DNA of 64,000 bases from positions 13,252,398 to 13,316,397 of the forward strand of contig SSBO01000012.1 of the NCBI GenBank assembly GCA_005281725.1. The letters are read 5' to 3'. A program made the translations under genes and the position numbers. The notes under the pieces are model-generated. The model was not told the DNA's origin. It saw only the letters and a program-made list of their open reading frames with translations, and did not search any database. This DNA comes from Wuchereria bancrofti (Eukaryota > Nematoda > Chromadorea > Rhabditida > Onchocercidae). This document shows, piece after piece, positions 1 to 11,194 of this stretch. Position 1 is the stretch's first letter; every line of letters begins with the position of its first letter.

Positions 1-84
1 GTATTGAAATTTCTGTTGGAATTCTTATTCCTATTCCTGAATCTCTTAGTTGTTTTCTTTAAATCAGTCTTTGTGTTTCTTTAA

Positions 85-350
85 AGAGACCGCTAAAGAT
101 TCTTCAGAGAATTTTAGGATATTATTTTTTAATGTGTTGTAAGAGAATTTACTTCAACAAATTCTAGTTTGAAGATTTTTATCTTAGAAGCAGAGTCTAT
201 TAGAAGTACCACGCTACTACCTGTGACTTCTCGAATGGTTTCATCAACGCTACTGCCATATAATTCCAAACGTGCATTTGTGTGTTTGTTTTTGAACAGA
301 GGTCATCAAGCAAAATTTTTAGTTAACATAACTTATACCTTTAACCTTAA
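85..350 (+). mobile_element. Decayed non-LTR retrotransposon fragment, copy A
   Basis: This stretch aligns by eye with 6858-7105. Both copies share CGCTAA followed by ATTC-TCAGAGA, then a TTTTTAATGT(G/T)TTGT core, a GAGAA-TTACTTCAA block and CTAGTTTGAA. In the frame starting at the GCAGAG near 190 it reads AESIRSTTLL and, further on, NRGHQAK. These resemble the conserved end of endonuclease/reverse-transcriptase type LINE ORFs, which runs roughly SIEAMLL-QLRWAGHV-RM followed by an RG-K-RFKD-type block. Frameshifts and missing blocks show it is dead. The clade cannot be assigned by eye. Confidence 0.45.
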
Positions 351-359
351 TTAAATTAC

Positions 360-2940
360 TATTGCCTTGGTCTTATTTCGATTACATAATAGTCCTGGAA
401 CAATTTTAGTTGCAAACTTATTATCCATAAAGTATTAGATCTAAACAAATTATTAATATTAAATATGAAACCAAAAAAAAATATTAAATATTAGATTAAA
501 AAAATATTATTAACTAAGCTTTCTGTCAATTTACATTTGATTTTTCTGGTAGAGTCAAAAAAAAAGTAAAAAAAGAGAAAATGTTGAACTAGATGCTATT
601 GATGCTAGCATTTGATGATGTATTCTTGATCAATATAATTAATTATGGTAAAATAAAATTAATTGATACAGGTATAGTAGGAATATTATATTTAACTTGC
701 ATATTACAATTATTTTTGCGCAGAAAATTTTGAATTGGAAAATTGTATTTTAAATAACTAAGCTGGAAATGAATTTCATTTTTTGCAAGGGATTTTGATT
801 TAATTTTATTCATATTCAATTTTCTATTTCTTCTCTCATTTTCCATTCTTTTTCTACAGGAATTTCATTTCAATCTATCAGTGAATCTTTTCCATCTTTT
901 TTATTTCACATTTATTTTATAATTAGTCGCCGAAAATGCAATAATTTTCATTTTGTTTGCTTCAATAGAAACTATAATTCTTTTATTTACTTATATTTTA
1001 ACTCTACCGGTCAATAAATTGCGAATGCAAATAATCCAATCATTGTTCTGAATATTTGTAATCCGATCGTCAGGGTTATCATTTTATCCAAGGTAAAACA
1101 GTCTAATAGTTTAATTGTCAAAAAAAAGAATGAATAAAACTTACTACAAAATGAGAGCATAATCCGGTAACTTAGTGCTGACAAAGAAGCGTAGACAGCT
1201 TATAAGAATAATGCCTTAACAGAATATAGTAAATACTGAATATAGTAAATAATTAGTTTGGATGTAGTAAATTAGCTTTGACTGCAATAAATTGGTTGCA
1301 GATATAATACAGCCAATCTGTGCACAATAACTTTAGCTTTAATTTAGTATGAAAATATCTCATTTACAGCTAAATAAAATCAAATATCGTACAGTAAACA
1401 AAATCGATTAATGTGTTGCTTACACTAAGAAAGTTAGTAATGACAGAAGTTAGAGTTAAATAAAATAACCTTTCAGTAATAAATAAAAAAAGAATATCAA
1501 CCAAATATACCTAAATATGATTGCTCCATAACTTTTCTTCAATACACAAACATACACACCCACACACACAAGCAAGCACAAATACACAAACTTAAAACAA
1601 GATTTTCGTTAAGACGATTAGATCGGAGGCTTAAAATTGCCAAACTATTTAGGTATATAAAAATGTCATATATGTGTCGTTGTATGCCTGTGCACGTTAC
1701 TTTTGGAATTTCGTTGGTAATTAAACTTTAAATCATTAAACTAACGGTTATGAAAGAAGTAAAGAGATAAAGAATTCAGTGACAATTATTGAATTCATTG
1801 ATGAAAATACAAATGTACGATTCAAGAAAATTTCAAAAAGGGTGGAGCATTACAAAGAATAAGTATTGAAATGATGAAAGAACACACTAACTAACTCTTA
1901 TTTTTCCTTTTTTTAACATTCTTTTCAATCAAAATTTCTTCCACATATTTATTGATTGATTTATTGATGAGATACATTCAGCGAAATTTTCATATGTTTA
2001 CACAGGCGCTAACGGTATGATTAATAATCGTAAATGTAAACGATGATGGAATAAGGTAAGCTTCAATCAATGCATTGATGTATTTGATTGAAGTACCAAT
2101 TGATCAGAATTATAAGTTTTTTTTTTTTGATGAATAATTTAAGCTTACTTCATAATTCAATGAAATGTTATTTTAATTAGAGCAAGAAATAAAATCGAGG
2201 CTAATGTAATTCCTATTTCATTGTATTTTAATTTTAATTATTGTACGAAGAAGTTAGTTAATTCAAACAACAAAAAAGTGTTATTCATTAAACTGTTTAT
2301 CTTTTTTTCTCGATCATTTTGATAGTTAAACTTTTTAACTTAAATGAATACATCCATTAGTACCTTCAAAATTTCCACTTCTTTAATAATTGGAATTTTT
2401 TTCTAATGTTATTCTTTGTCCATGATTAAGTGGTTAAAATATATAATGTTTAGAGAAGAAATTTTCTTCTTCGTTTCGTTGAGATCAAATGAATTGGATT
2501 AGAAATGAATTAGGTTAAAAAAATGAAATCAATTAGATTAATGCAAGTAACAAATACAACAAAATAAATTGGATAAGTATATGCAAGCTGATCTAATAAT
2601 AAATAAATATAATAAATAAATAACAAAATATCAACACAATTTAAGTATAAATAAATCAATAAACAATAAATCAAATAGAAAATCTGGAAAATATTTAAAT
2701 AAAATTAAGTGTAACCATATGAAATATAGCAATATCACTTAAAAATTCATTGCTATTTGTAATACCTAAGCCAATTAAATTGAAGAACAATAAAAATTTG
2801 AATTGCATCTTTCACATATTTGCATTATGTCATTATTATCTTAATTGAATATCTAAAACTTATTAATATGCATATACATTTATTCATTGTGTTTTATAAA
2901 TAATTTTATTTACAATCAATTTTTAATTTAAATTCATACT
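360..2940. other. A+T-rich intergenic sequence
   Basis: No supported gene. It holds homopolymer-rich A+T sequence, a short CA-rich stretch near 1555-1575, and one splice-framed 50-nt segment at 2006-2055 described under findings. Confidence 0.5.
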
Positions 2941-2988
2941 TTATGAATTGATTATATAATTTCTATCCGTTTTTTTTCTCTCATAAAT

Positions 2989-3339
2989 ATGGTAAATTTC
3001 AATGTCAATATTACGATAATTGGCCTTTTGACACTGAAAAATTCCGAAAAATTCTATCGAAAAGTTGATAATGGACAAACTATGACTCATCAAAAATATG
3101 CGTATTTGATGAAAGCCATTTGCATGTGGCACTATTGTTGTTTATCCAATCGAAATTTGTATGATATGAATAATATCAATCATTGTATTCTTTATGTTTC
3201 CGTTGTACAAACACTTTCGTTCAATTCACGAATAAATACTTCAAATTTATTAATGGGAATTCCATCAAGGAAGTTAGTATTAGTAGACACAGTAAATTAT
3301 ATGTCTCAACAAAATTGTATGATTGAAAATTTTAATTAA
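2989..3339 (+). other. Unassigned 116-codon open frame
   Basis: The frame starts with MVNFNVNITIIG and is open for 116 codons in a locally less A+T-rich patch. No domain is recognised. On the opposite strand a segment after a TTTTCAG at about 3043 also reads as an exon-like frame ending at 2941. Strand and reality are therefore undecided. The length is borderline for chance in this composition, and no splice partner was found. It lies about 0.6 kb past the 3' end of the gene at 3912-6203. Confidence 0.15.
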
Positions 3340-3911
3340 ACAATGAATCTGTCGATTAACTTAAGTTATAAATTGTTATCCATAAGAAAAAAAGTGATAT
3401 AATTTACAATCTAATTGAAGAAATATAACATTAAAAATAAGTCATTTATAATTTCAATTTATTTTTAAATTAGAAGAAAATATGCATATAACAAAAAGCT
3501 AACGAACACAGTGATTGATAGACTAACAAAAGAATGGCATGCAAATAACGTACATTAAGTAAGCCATGCATATTTCCAATGAATTATAATTTGCCAATTG
3601 ATAATTTCCAAATGAAATATTTATTAAATTTTGAAATAAGATGAGTAATAGCAATATCTGACATTGAAAAAAAACACACTTGATTTAATTAGAAAGAAAA
3701 TTAAGATTAATCGATCATAATGTTCAATGCTGTGGTTCATTCATAACTATAAATAATAATAAAATCACTGAAAGATCAATTAATGATTTTGAGGAAAAAT
3801 GAAAAATGAACAAATACAACAATCACAAGGAAACCACCAATAGTTATTGATAAAATCACTAAAAATTTTCACCCAGACAATAATACCATCGATGCTTTTT
3901 TTTATGCATAT

Positions 3912-6203
3912 TTACAAAGATGGTAGCATCAGCGGATGCTCCTTTAATTTGACGATTTGCTCGACGCCATATTTAAATTTACATATACCTTTTGTCGTAT
4001 ATGTTACAATCTGCAATGATTGCAATTGTTTCACTGCTTTTTTACTTCATATTTTCATCAAAAAAGAAATTTGGCTATTTTTTTTCTATTTTTTTTTCTT
4101 TTCTGTTCAACAAAATATCGCAAAAATATTTGGGAAGAAAAATTTGTAGAATATTTGAAATAATATTCATTTATTCCTTCTTAGAAACATTCATCACTTA
4201 TTATCATTTCTATTCATTATTACTTATCATTTATTACTGTTTATATTTGTCACTATCATTAATTATTATCATTACTATTAATTACTATTATTACTCTTAT
4301 TGTTATTATTATTTTCATTTTTTTTTAACCTAGCACTTTTTTTTACAAATTATACTTAATTTTTTTTTACAAATTTTGGTTACGCTTGAAATTCAGTTGT
4401 GCCTTTCTAAACTATCAATCTAAAGCATCGAATAAGTCACGGTTGATGCTTAGATAATTTCAGTAATTTGCATGTGATATTTTTTCATCTTAGCAGTGAA
4501 ATTACTCTATGAATAATTATTTCAAAATTTTACTAAATTAAAATATTTGATAATAAAGACCTAATTTCCTAAATAAAATTGAACAAATTACTTATGATTT
4601 TTCGATAGTGAAGAAAAAAGCAACCAAATTTAAAATCTTCTTTTTTTTGATAAATAAATTTGTAATACTAATTGATTATTTGTGAAAGAGAAATAAATGA
4701 AGAATAAAGGAACAAACATCATCTTTGATAGTGAAACCAAGAGCCGAATAATTCGCGATACCGCGGATAATATCGGCCACTTTCCCTTCAATAATTGTTA
4801 TCAAACTGTTATTTTCCTTCAAATTCGTTACTGTTACTATTACTCTACCAGAAATACGACTGTCTACTGCAAAATTCCTGAAATATAATAGCATTCATCA
4901 GGATTAGTCTATTTCATATCGCAGCAATTTGAGCACGCAATGCACGTATTGACGTCAATTCTCAAGTCGAAATTTTATTTTTTACGCTACGTATCGTAAA
5001 TAGTAGATATCTATTACAAATGACTAAAAGAATTGTTTCACATTTGTTATTTGTTATCACTATATCACTCAAAATTGTGAATAGCTTCTTTGACGATAAG
5101 TTAAGTATTCCTTATCAGTGTTGTAAATAAATTCTTCGACGATAATTTAAGTTTATAATCATTTAATATACATTATTGTAAATAATTCAACTTTAATAAT
5201 TACACACATTTTTTTAACCTAAAATTCCTTCCATTATATAACCATTAATTATTGCAGAATTAATTAATTGACAATGATTTGATAATGAAAATTGCAATTA
5301 CGTGAAATAAAAAGAAGTAACGTGCACCTTGTTTGATTATCCTCGAGAATGACCAATTCAGCAACAGTTTCACATAACGGTGGTACCTTGATGGTACTAT
5401 CAACGCCCCATCTCAATTCTTCTTCTACCGTATTCTCACCAATACTTACAATACTTAATTCATTATGAAAGCCAGCATTTGCTTCAACAATTTCACATGG
5501 CGTTTTCAACTTCAATTCCATTTCCATTCCACGACATACTCCTTTCTCTAAAAATTTTCAAAATTATTTCAGTCATTGTTTATTTCATTTTTCATTTCTT
5601 TCTTTTTTTTTCTATTTTCTATTTGCTAATTAATACTAATGTTACTTTCATATTTTTTCTTTTTTTTTTTTTTTTGATCTTTACTAATTACTCCATTTTT
5701 CAAACATATTTATTTGTTTTTTAACATTGTCTTTTCCATTCTGCTTTAAATTATCCAATTATTTGACTGATTAATTATTACCAACTGTATTTGTTATTAT
5801 TAATATTAAGTTATATTAAACAACTAATACACTCAGTATTTGACTATGTTAAATGTTTAAACACAAATATTTTTCTGAATATAAGTAATGATGTGATTTT
5901 TAAATATTCAATTATTAGACTTCAAATCATTTCTTTTTTTAATAATAATTCAAACTAACCGATTGAAATTGTTGCAGTACTGCGAGTACAACGTTCTGTT
6001 TTAAAAGTATATTCCTGCGACCGTTCGGTGCTATTTGTGAACGTTGATTTGAACAAAACTTGTTCGCTCTTTGATTGGTGAACAAAACGCGTATCTATTC
6101 CCGATACCGTATACCGCGGTTCCAAATATTCGTTAAATAAATGCGACCAATTGATATTAAACTGCAAAATTGCATCACAAAGTTTCCAGTAATTCATTTG
6201 CAT
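3912..6203 (-). CDS. Aerolysin/ETX-MTX2-like fold protein (tentative)
   Basis: Four exons join in phase: 6203-5960, 5547-5328, 4877-4718 and 4010-3912 (stop 3914-3912), giving 723 nt or 240 residues. Each junction is GT/AG with matching phase (1, 2, 0). The first ATG at 6203 (or 6197) follows an in-frame stop at 6215-6213 with no acceptor between, so this is the first coding exon. No signal peptide or membrane helix is seen. Exon 1 ends in a Ser/Thr-rich alternating strand pattern. Exon 2 has a W-V-S-I-VPP signature and exon 3 a GRVIVTVT beta segment. This arrangement recalls the aerolysin/ETX-MTX2 beta-rich superfamily, which includes many non-toxic eukaryotic members. That is inference by pattern only; the physiological role is unknown. 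The last 33-codon exon follows TTGCAG and was placed by phase. An alternative end reads through 4718 to a stop at 4678-4676. Confidence 0.5.
4948..4959. promoter_or_regulatory. Perfect CRE-type palindrome
   Basis: A 12-bp perfect palindrome, ATTGACGTCAAT, contains the full TGACGTCA bZIP/CREB consensus. It lies in intron 2 of the minus-strand gene at 3912-6203, beside several ACGT-containing words. Function is inferred only from the match. Confidence 0.35.
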
Positions 6204-6857
6204 ATTTTGAAATTATTAATTACTGGTTAATCTTATTAGTAGAAAATAACGAAACGATATTTGCAATTTATGATTTAAGCAGCAAAATACTCTTTTTTTT
6301 TATCTCTTAATATCATTGCCATCGTCTTATAGGTAGGAACTCATTGAAAAATAGATGAATCGATAGTTCGCTATAAATTTTTTTTCGAAATTTTACAGGT
6401 TTTATCAAAAAAAATTATCTATTTCTAATCTTTTCTTGTCACAGATTCAATAAAAATTAATTGAAATACTAATTACATTCCATTCTTAGATTGAAATACC
6501 GCTACGGAATACTTTTTAATTTGCTTTTTGCTTTTTTTACCTTCTTTTTTATCCTTCTCTTTCCGTCTTCCTTTTATTCCATCCATGTTCTTTCATCTTG
6601 CATTCTCATTAAAAAAATTTGGACAAAAAATAAAAGAAAAAAAAATGTTATAAGCGATAAATGAAGAAAATATATCTTTTTCTTCTCTTTACATATTAAA
6701 TCGGAACAACTCACAAATAGGAAAATTTTGATTAAATTTGGTAGTTTGCCAAATTTGGTCAAAAAGAAAATTTGGATGTGAAAATCTATCAAATGCTAAT
6801 TAATATTACTCAAAACTAATTGATTAAAAATGCTAATAAATCATTTTTTTTTCTTTA

Positions 6858-7245
6858 GGTAGAACGCTAAGCATTCCTCAGAGATTCTTGGGATTTTTAA
6901 TGTTTTGTGAAAGAACTTACTTCAAAAAAAGAGATCTGTGAGATAATTTTCAAGTCTAGTTTGAATAGGCAGAGGTCACTAGTATTGAAGCTGTACTACT
7001 TAGGACGCAACTGTGTTTGGCAGATTACGTCTCCAAGATGAAAGATTATCGCCTTGCTATGACTGTATTCCACGATAAACTCAGCATTGTCCACTGCAAA
7101 ATGACCCTCAGCTTCAGTGATATCCATGACACTACTATCTGTCTTGAGAGCTCATATACAATTTAGTGTCTGAAGAGCCAATACCGCCAGACAAAAGTTT
7201 CAGCTGTGAATTTTGCAACCGGACCGATCTCACTTTTCCAGTAAG
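6858..7245 (+). mobile_element. Decayed non-LTR retrotransposon fragment, copy B
   Basis: From about 6971 one frame reads VTSIEAVLLRTQLCLADYVS followed by KMKDYRL, matching the conserved C-terminal block of LINE endonuclease/reverse-transcriptase proteins (S-IEA-LLR-QL-WAGHV-RM-DHRLP). It ends at a stop near 7164. A shifted frame then reads FSCEFCNRTDL, resembling the Cys-rich C-terminal tail of such elements. Upstream, QRFLGFLMFCERTYFKKRD matches the preceding RT segment. Frameshifts and stops show it is inactive. GC content is clearly above the flanks. Copy A at 85-350 is a more eroded relative in the same orientation. Confidence 0.55.
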
Positions 7246-7259
7246 TTATTCTCCATTAT

Positions 7260-10200
7260 GTTGCAGCAGAACAGAATTTTTTCGGAATGTATTAAATAAT
7301 TATTTTTGACTTGAATAATTGAATCAGTGCCACTAAGGATTGTTAAAGAAAAGAGAAATTGGAATGTTCAGAAGCAATTTTCATCCTTATTAAAAGATCT
7401 AATTGATATTAAATTTCAATGCAATGATTGTTAACATTTTGTGGAAAAAATAGTACAAAGTTACAGTTTAGCAAAAATATGCGATTGAATTGCGGCAATT
7501 GATCTTCTAAATGTATCGTTTAGGCATCTGAAACATTTGCTTTTGCTTTTGGCGCTTGTCAACAATGCATTAGACGTGAATTTTGATATATCGCAAATTC
7601 CATGACAAAATAGATTATTTGATTTGTTTAAAAATATATGAATATGTCATGAAGTAATGAAAATACTTCACAATTTCAAGGATTTTGTTTTGAACATTGT
7701 AGATGACACTTAAGTATAAAAATTTACATTTAATTTACAGATAATATTACCAATAGATCAATTTTCAAATAGATTAGACAGAAAATGAATGATTATTTCG
7801 AAATGTAAAACAAAATTAAAATGAAGAGCATTGCTCAGAGTAAAACAAATATATACAATTTCAAATTTTCTTCCTTCCCCATTTGATACTTTCAGCATAG
7901 CGAGATTCATTCCGGAACGATGAAATGGATGAAACAGTGATGAATTAATCCGTAACTGAAAAACCTACCTTATTCCGGTTCTTCAAGTAATGAAATAGCA
8001 AATAGTCAGACAGATGTAAAAAACTGATTCACCTACAAACATCGTTGTAGCGTTCATATATTATTTTTAAATTAATTTAAAAAATGACAAATAATGAAAT
8101 TAGTAAAAAACGACACTTAAAATTTGCATAAACCGTTTCTTATATTATTTGAGTTTTTCAAATTTCGCATATTTTAGGAACTTTGCGAATTAATTAAAAA
8201 AATGTGAAGTACGTAAGTAATGTGTAATTTAAAAATTACTTTTTGTAAATATGCAAATTATGACTTTACTAATATTTACTAATAGATTACTAATATCCAT
8301 ATGCACTATAATAATTATAATATTGACATTGAAGATTATAGCATTTAACGATTTTTGATTTATTAAGTCATTAGGAATAACGAATCATAACATTTAACTT
8401 TAAAACATTTCGTTTCTAGGAGGAGTAAAAATTTTGAATAATTAAAAAAAAAGCTAAAAAACTAATTAAAATTAAAAAATGAAATATATTACAATCATTA
8501 GCAAAATTAATGAATTATATTGACATTTCTGATCGAAAAAAAAATTGAAAAAATTAGGTTCCTAATTTTAAACGAAAACCCATGTTATTATTGGTTTACA
8601 TTTAAAATGATGTAAAATAAACTTAAAATAAAATGAAAGATAGGTCTTAAATCAACATTAAAATTGATCTTAAACAATAGCTTTGAGAAATTTTTGAATT
8701 TTAAGCACAAAAACATAATTTTAAACATTTCAAACATGCTGTATTTTAAACAAATTTAAATTGATGGATGAGGTGCTATAGACTGCGCTTTTAAGTTATT
8801 CATCCGAAAATGATATCTGTTAACCAATTTGATATATCTAATTGCCTGCTTCCAATTGATTTCTTATTTTATGTTAAATTAATCCTATACAACTGATCGA
8901 TTTCAAAAATTGGAATCTACCAAGAACATAGGTTTTCGAAAGGAAAAAGAAAACATAGAAAAAAACATTATTTGCTATTGTTTTCTTTTTTTTGTAGTTT
9001 TTTTTTGTAGTTTTTGAAAATACGGAAATTAATTAAAACTAAAATTTTGTTTACTTTTATAATTTATTTTATAGATTTGTTTACTTTTTAAGCATTGTTT
9101 TGTAATCTATCATTTGAAATTTTATTTACTCCTTAATATGTCGTTGGACATTTTTTTACAAAAGTAATTTATATAATTTTTTGATATAATACAATTTGAA
9201 AAACGAAAATCAACACATCAAATATCATTATGCAATATATTAGTTACATCAAACATTTGTTCAAAGTTTTCTTATCAAAACAGCAATGTTATCAGTTGCT
9301 AAATTATATTATATCTCTTTTGAAGTCTCACTACATTAATTGTCGCTGTCATTATTATGCCTATCTTTGTTATCATTCCTAACCTTATCATTATTTCAGA
9401 AATTAAAAAGTTATCTTTACTAATAAATGAAATTTTGATAACCTAAACTAACAGTATGTTATTTTTTTTTTCTTCAATTTTCTGTTCTCACACTATTTTC
9501 AAAAAATAGGTAAGTGAAAATTATTTTGAAAAGGTTTAAACTTTTTGGCTTCAAAATTTGTTTTTCGATTTTTACAAAAAATATTTCCATAGTGATATGA
9601 ATAACTCTGTGCAATTATCGGTTAAATAATTGGCTTCCACTAAAATAAACTAAAGAAATTATTTCAAAATAAATAGATATGATAATTTAAGGCACTTGCA
9701 TATTTTGAAATGAAAAATAATTCGATAGAAATGATTGGAAAATTCGAGTTATTAGATTTTAAAACTTAGATAACAAAAGTCGAACAAAAAAAATTGAAAT
9801 TTTTGCATATTCTGAGATATAGAAAAGTGATATACGATTTACGAGATAAAAAAAAGAATGGATTGAAATAATTTGAGTTAATTTCAGTTCAAAAACCAAA
9901 TGCTAAATATTAACTTCATTCTTTATCATTCATAATCAATGTGAACATTCATACATCTGGTTAGACTTTGACAATTTCTTGTCACAGTCTGATAATTTCT
10001 TATCAAATAATTTTGATTTCTTTCAATACATTTGCAATATATATGTGACATATCACACACATATATAAAACATTTCGTTTTGATTTTTCATTTTTTCTTT
10101 CAAGATAAGTTTTATTATTTTAGAAAAATATTAATGATAATTTATAATATTCATAATTCAAATAATTATATAAAATTTTTTACAATACATATTGAAATTT

Positions 10201-11130
10201 TCACAATAGTTTTGATTTTGGATTTATTTTATAATTTGAATAAAGAATTTTGTCTCACCTATGTAAATCACTGCAAACACATTACCATACATTACTAGTT
10301 ATGTTTGATTTCGTGTTGTCAAAGTGACCTATTCGATTTTGCTTATTGTCAAAGTGATCTATTCAGGTGATCAATTGTTTACTGACAAAATGATATATTC
10401 ACCATTTTCACATATTCACGAAAAAGAAGCATTTTGTAATATTTCTGACTTATTTTTATATGTTCAACTAATTTCTTATTTTTTATGATTATTCCTATTT
10501 GAATTAAAAAAAAAATTAATTTACTTAAAATGTTAATTTATTTCAAATGTTAATGTACATAAAAAAAAGATTTTTATAAGATATATAGCATGCAGTTCGC
10601 AGCGTGCAAATTCGACTGCATTGCTAAAAGTTCGGGATTTCAATTTTTTTTTTGTGTTTAAGTTTACATGAACGTTTTAAAACACTGCTTTCTCACTTCA
10701 GAGAATTTGTATTGAATTATGAATTAACACCGAAATATATTCTAAAATGATTTATAAGTTAAAAGTTATGAAAGTGTCAATTCGTTCATTTGTTTACTTT
10801 ACTTCATACTTGAAGTACATATTATTTACTTATGTCTCGATTTTTCATTTCACTTTATAAAACACATACATTTTTTTCCGAATTAATATGCATTTTTTTT
10901 GATAGTTTTATTCCGAAATCAAATTTTTGTGCTAATTTTGAAGCAAATAAAGAAATTTCAATAAAATATTTCTAATTTTGTGCTGTTTTTGCAATTAATA
11001 ATAAATTGTTTATGCCATTTCATTTTTTGTTTTTTTTAAAATGTACTAATATTTTAGAAATTTTAAAATTATCACAATTGTAAATTTAAAAATGAAATAT
11101 CAACCATTTTATTTTGTATTTTCATCATTT
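7260..11130. other. Intergenic, no supported gene
   Basis: A+T-rich sequence with scattered homopolymers. It contains a three-copy degenerate repeat at 10315-10400 and a small imperfect hairpin near 10585-10625. An open minus-strand frame of about 89 codons ending near 7745 has no family resemblance. Confidence 0.5.
10315..10400. repeat. Three degenerate copies of a 20-bp motif
   Basis: The motif TTGTCAAAGTGA(C/T)CTATTC occurs at 10316-10334 and 10346-10364. A third, weaker copy is at 10381-10400. Starts are 30 and about 36 bp apart. It lies about 0.8 kb downstream of the GPCR gene's stop. Confidence 0.5.
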
Positions 11131-11134
11131 TCAA

Positions 11135-11140
11135 TTTATT
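11135..11140 (-). terminator. Poly(A) signal of the neuropeptide receptor gene
   Basis: AATAAA on the minus strand, about 55 nt after the GPCR stop codon at 11197-11195. The position is typical for a short nematode 3' UTR. Confidence 0.5.
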
Positions 11141-11194
11141 TTTGTTGCATCATTTCAAGTTTCTGTCAGAAATAAAAGAGATGAAACATTGATT

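Noticed and set aside
7740..8000. About 89-codon minus-strand open frame around 7745-8015
   Set aside because: No start near its beginning, no family resemblance, no supporting splice pattern.
10585..10625. Imperfect hairpin around ATGCAGTTCG and CGACTGCAT
   Set aside because: Nine pairs with a bulge is within what chance gives in a window this size.
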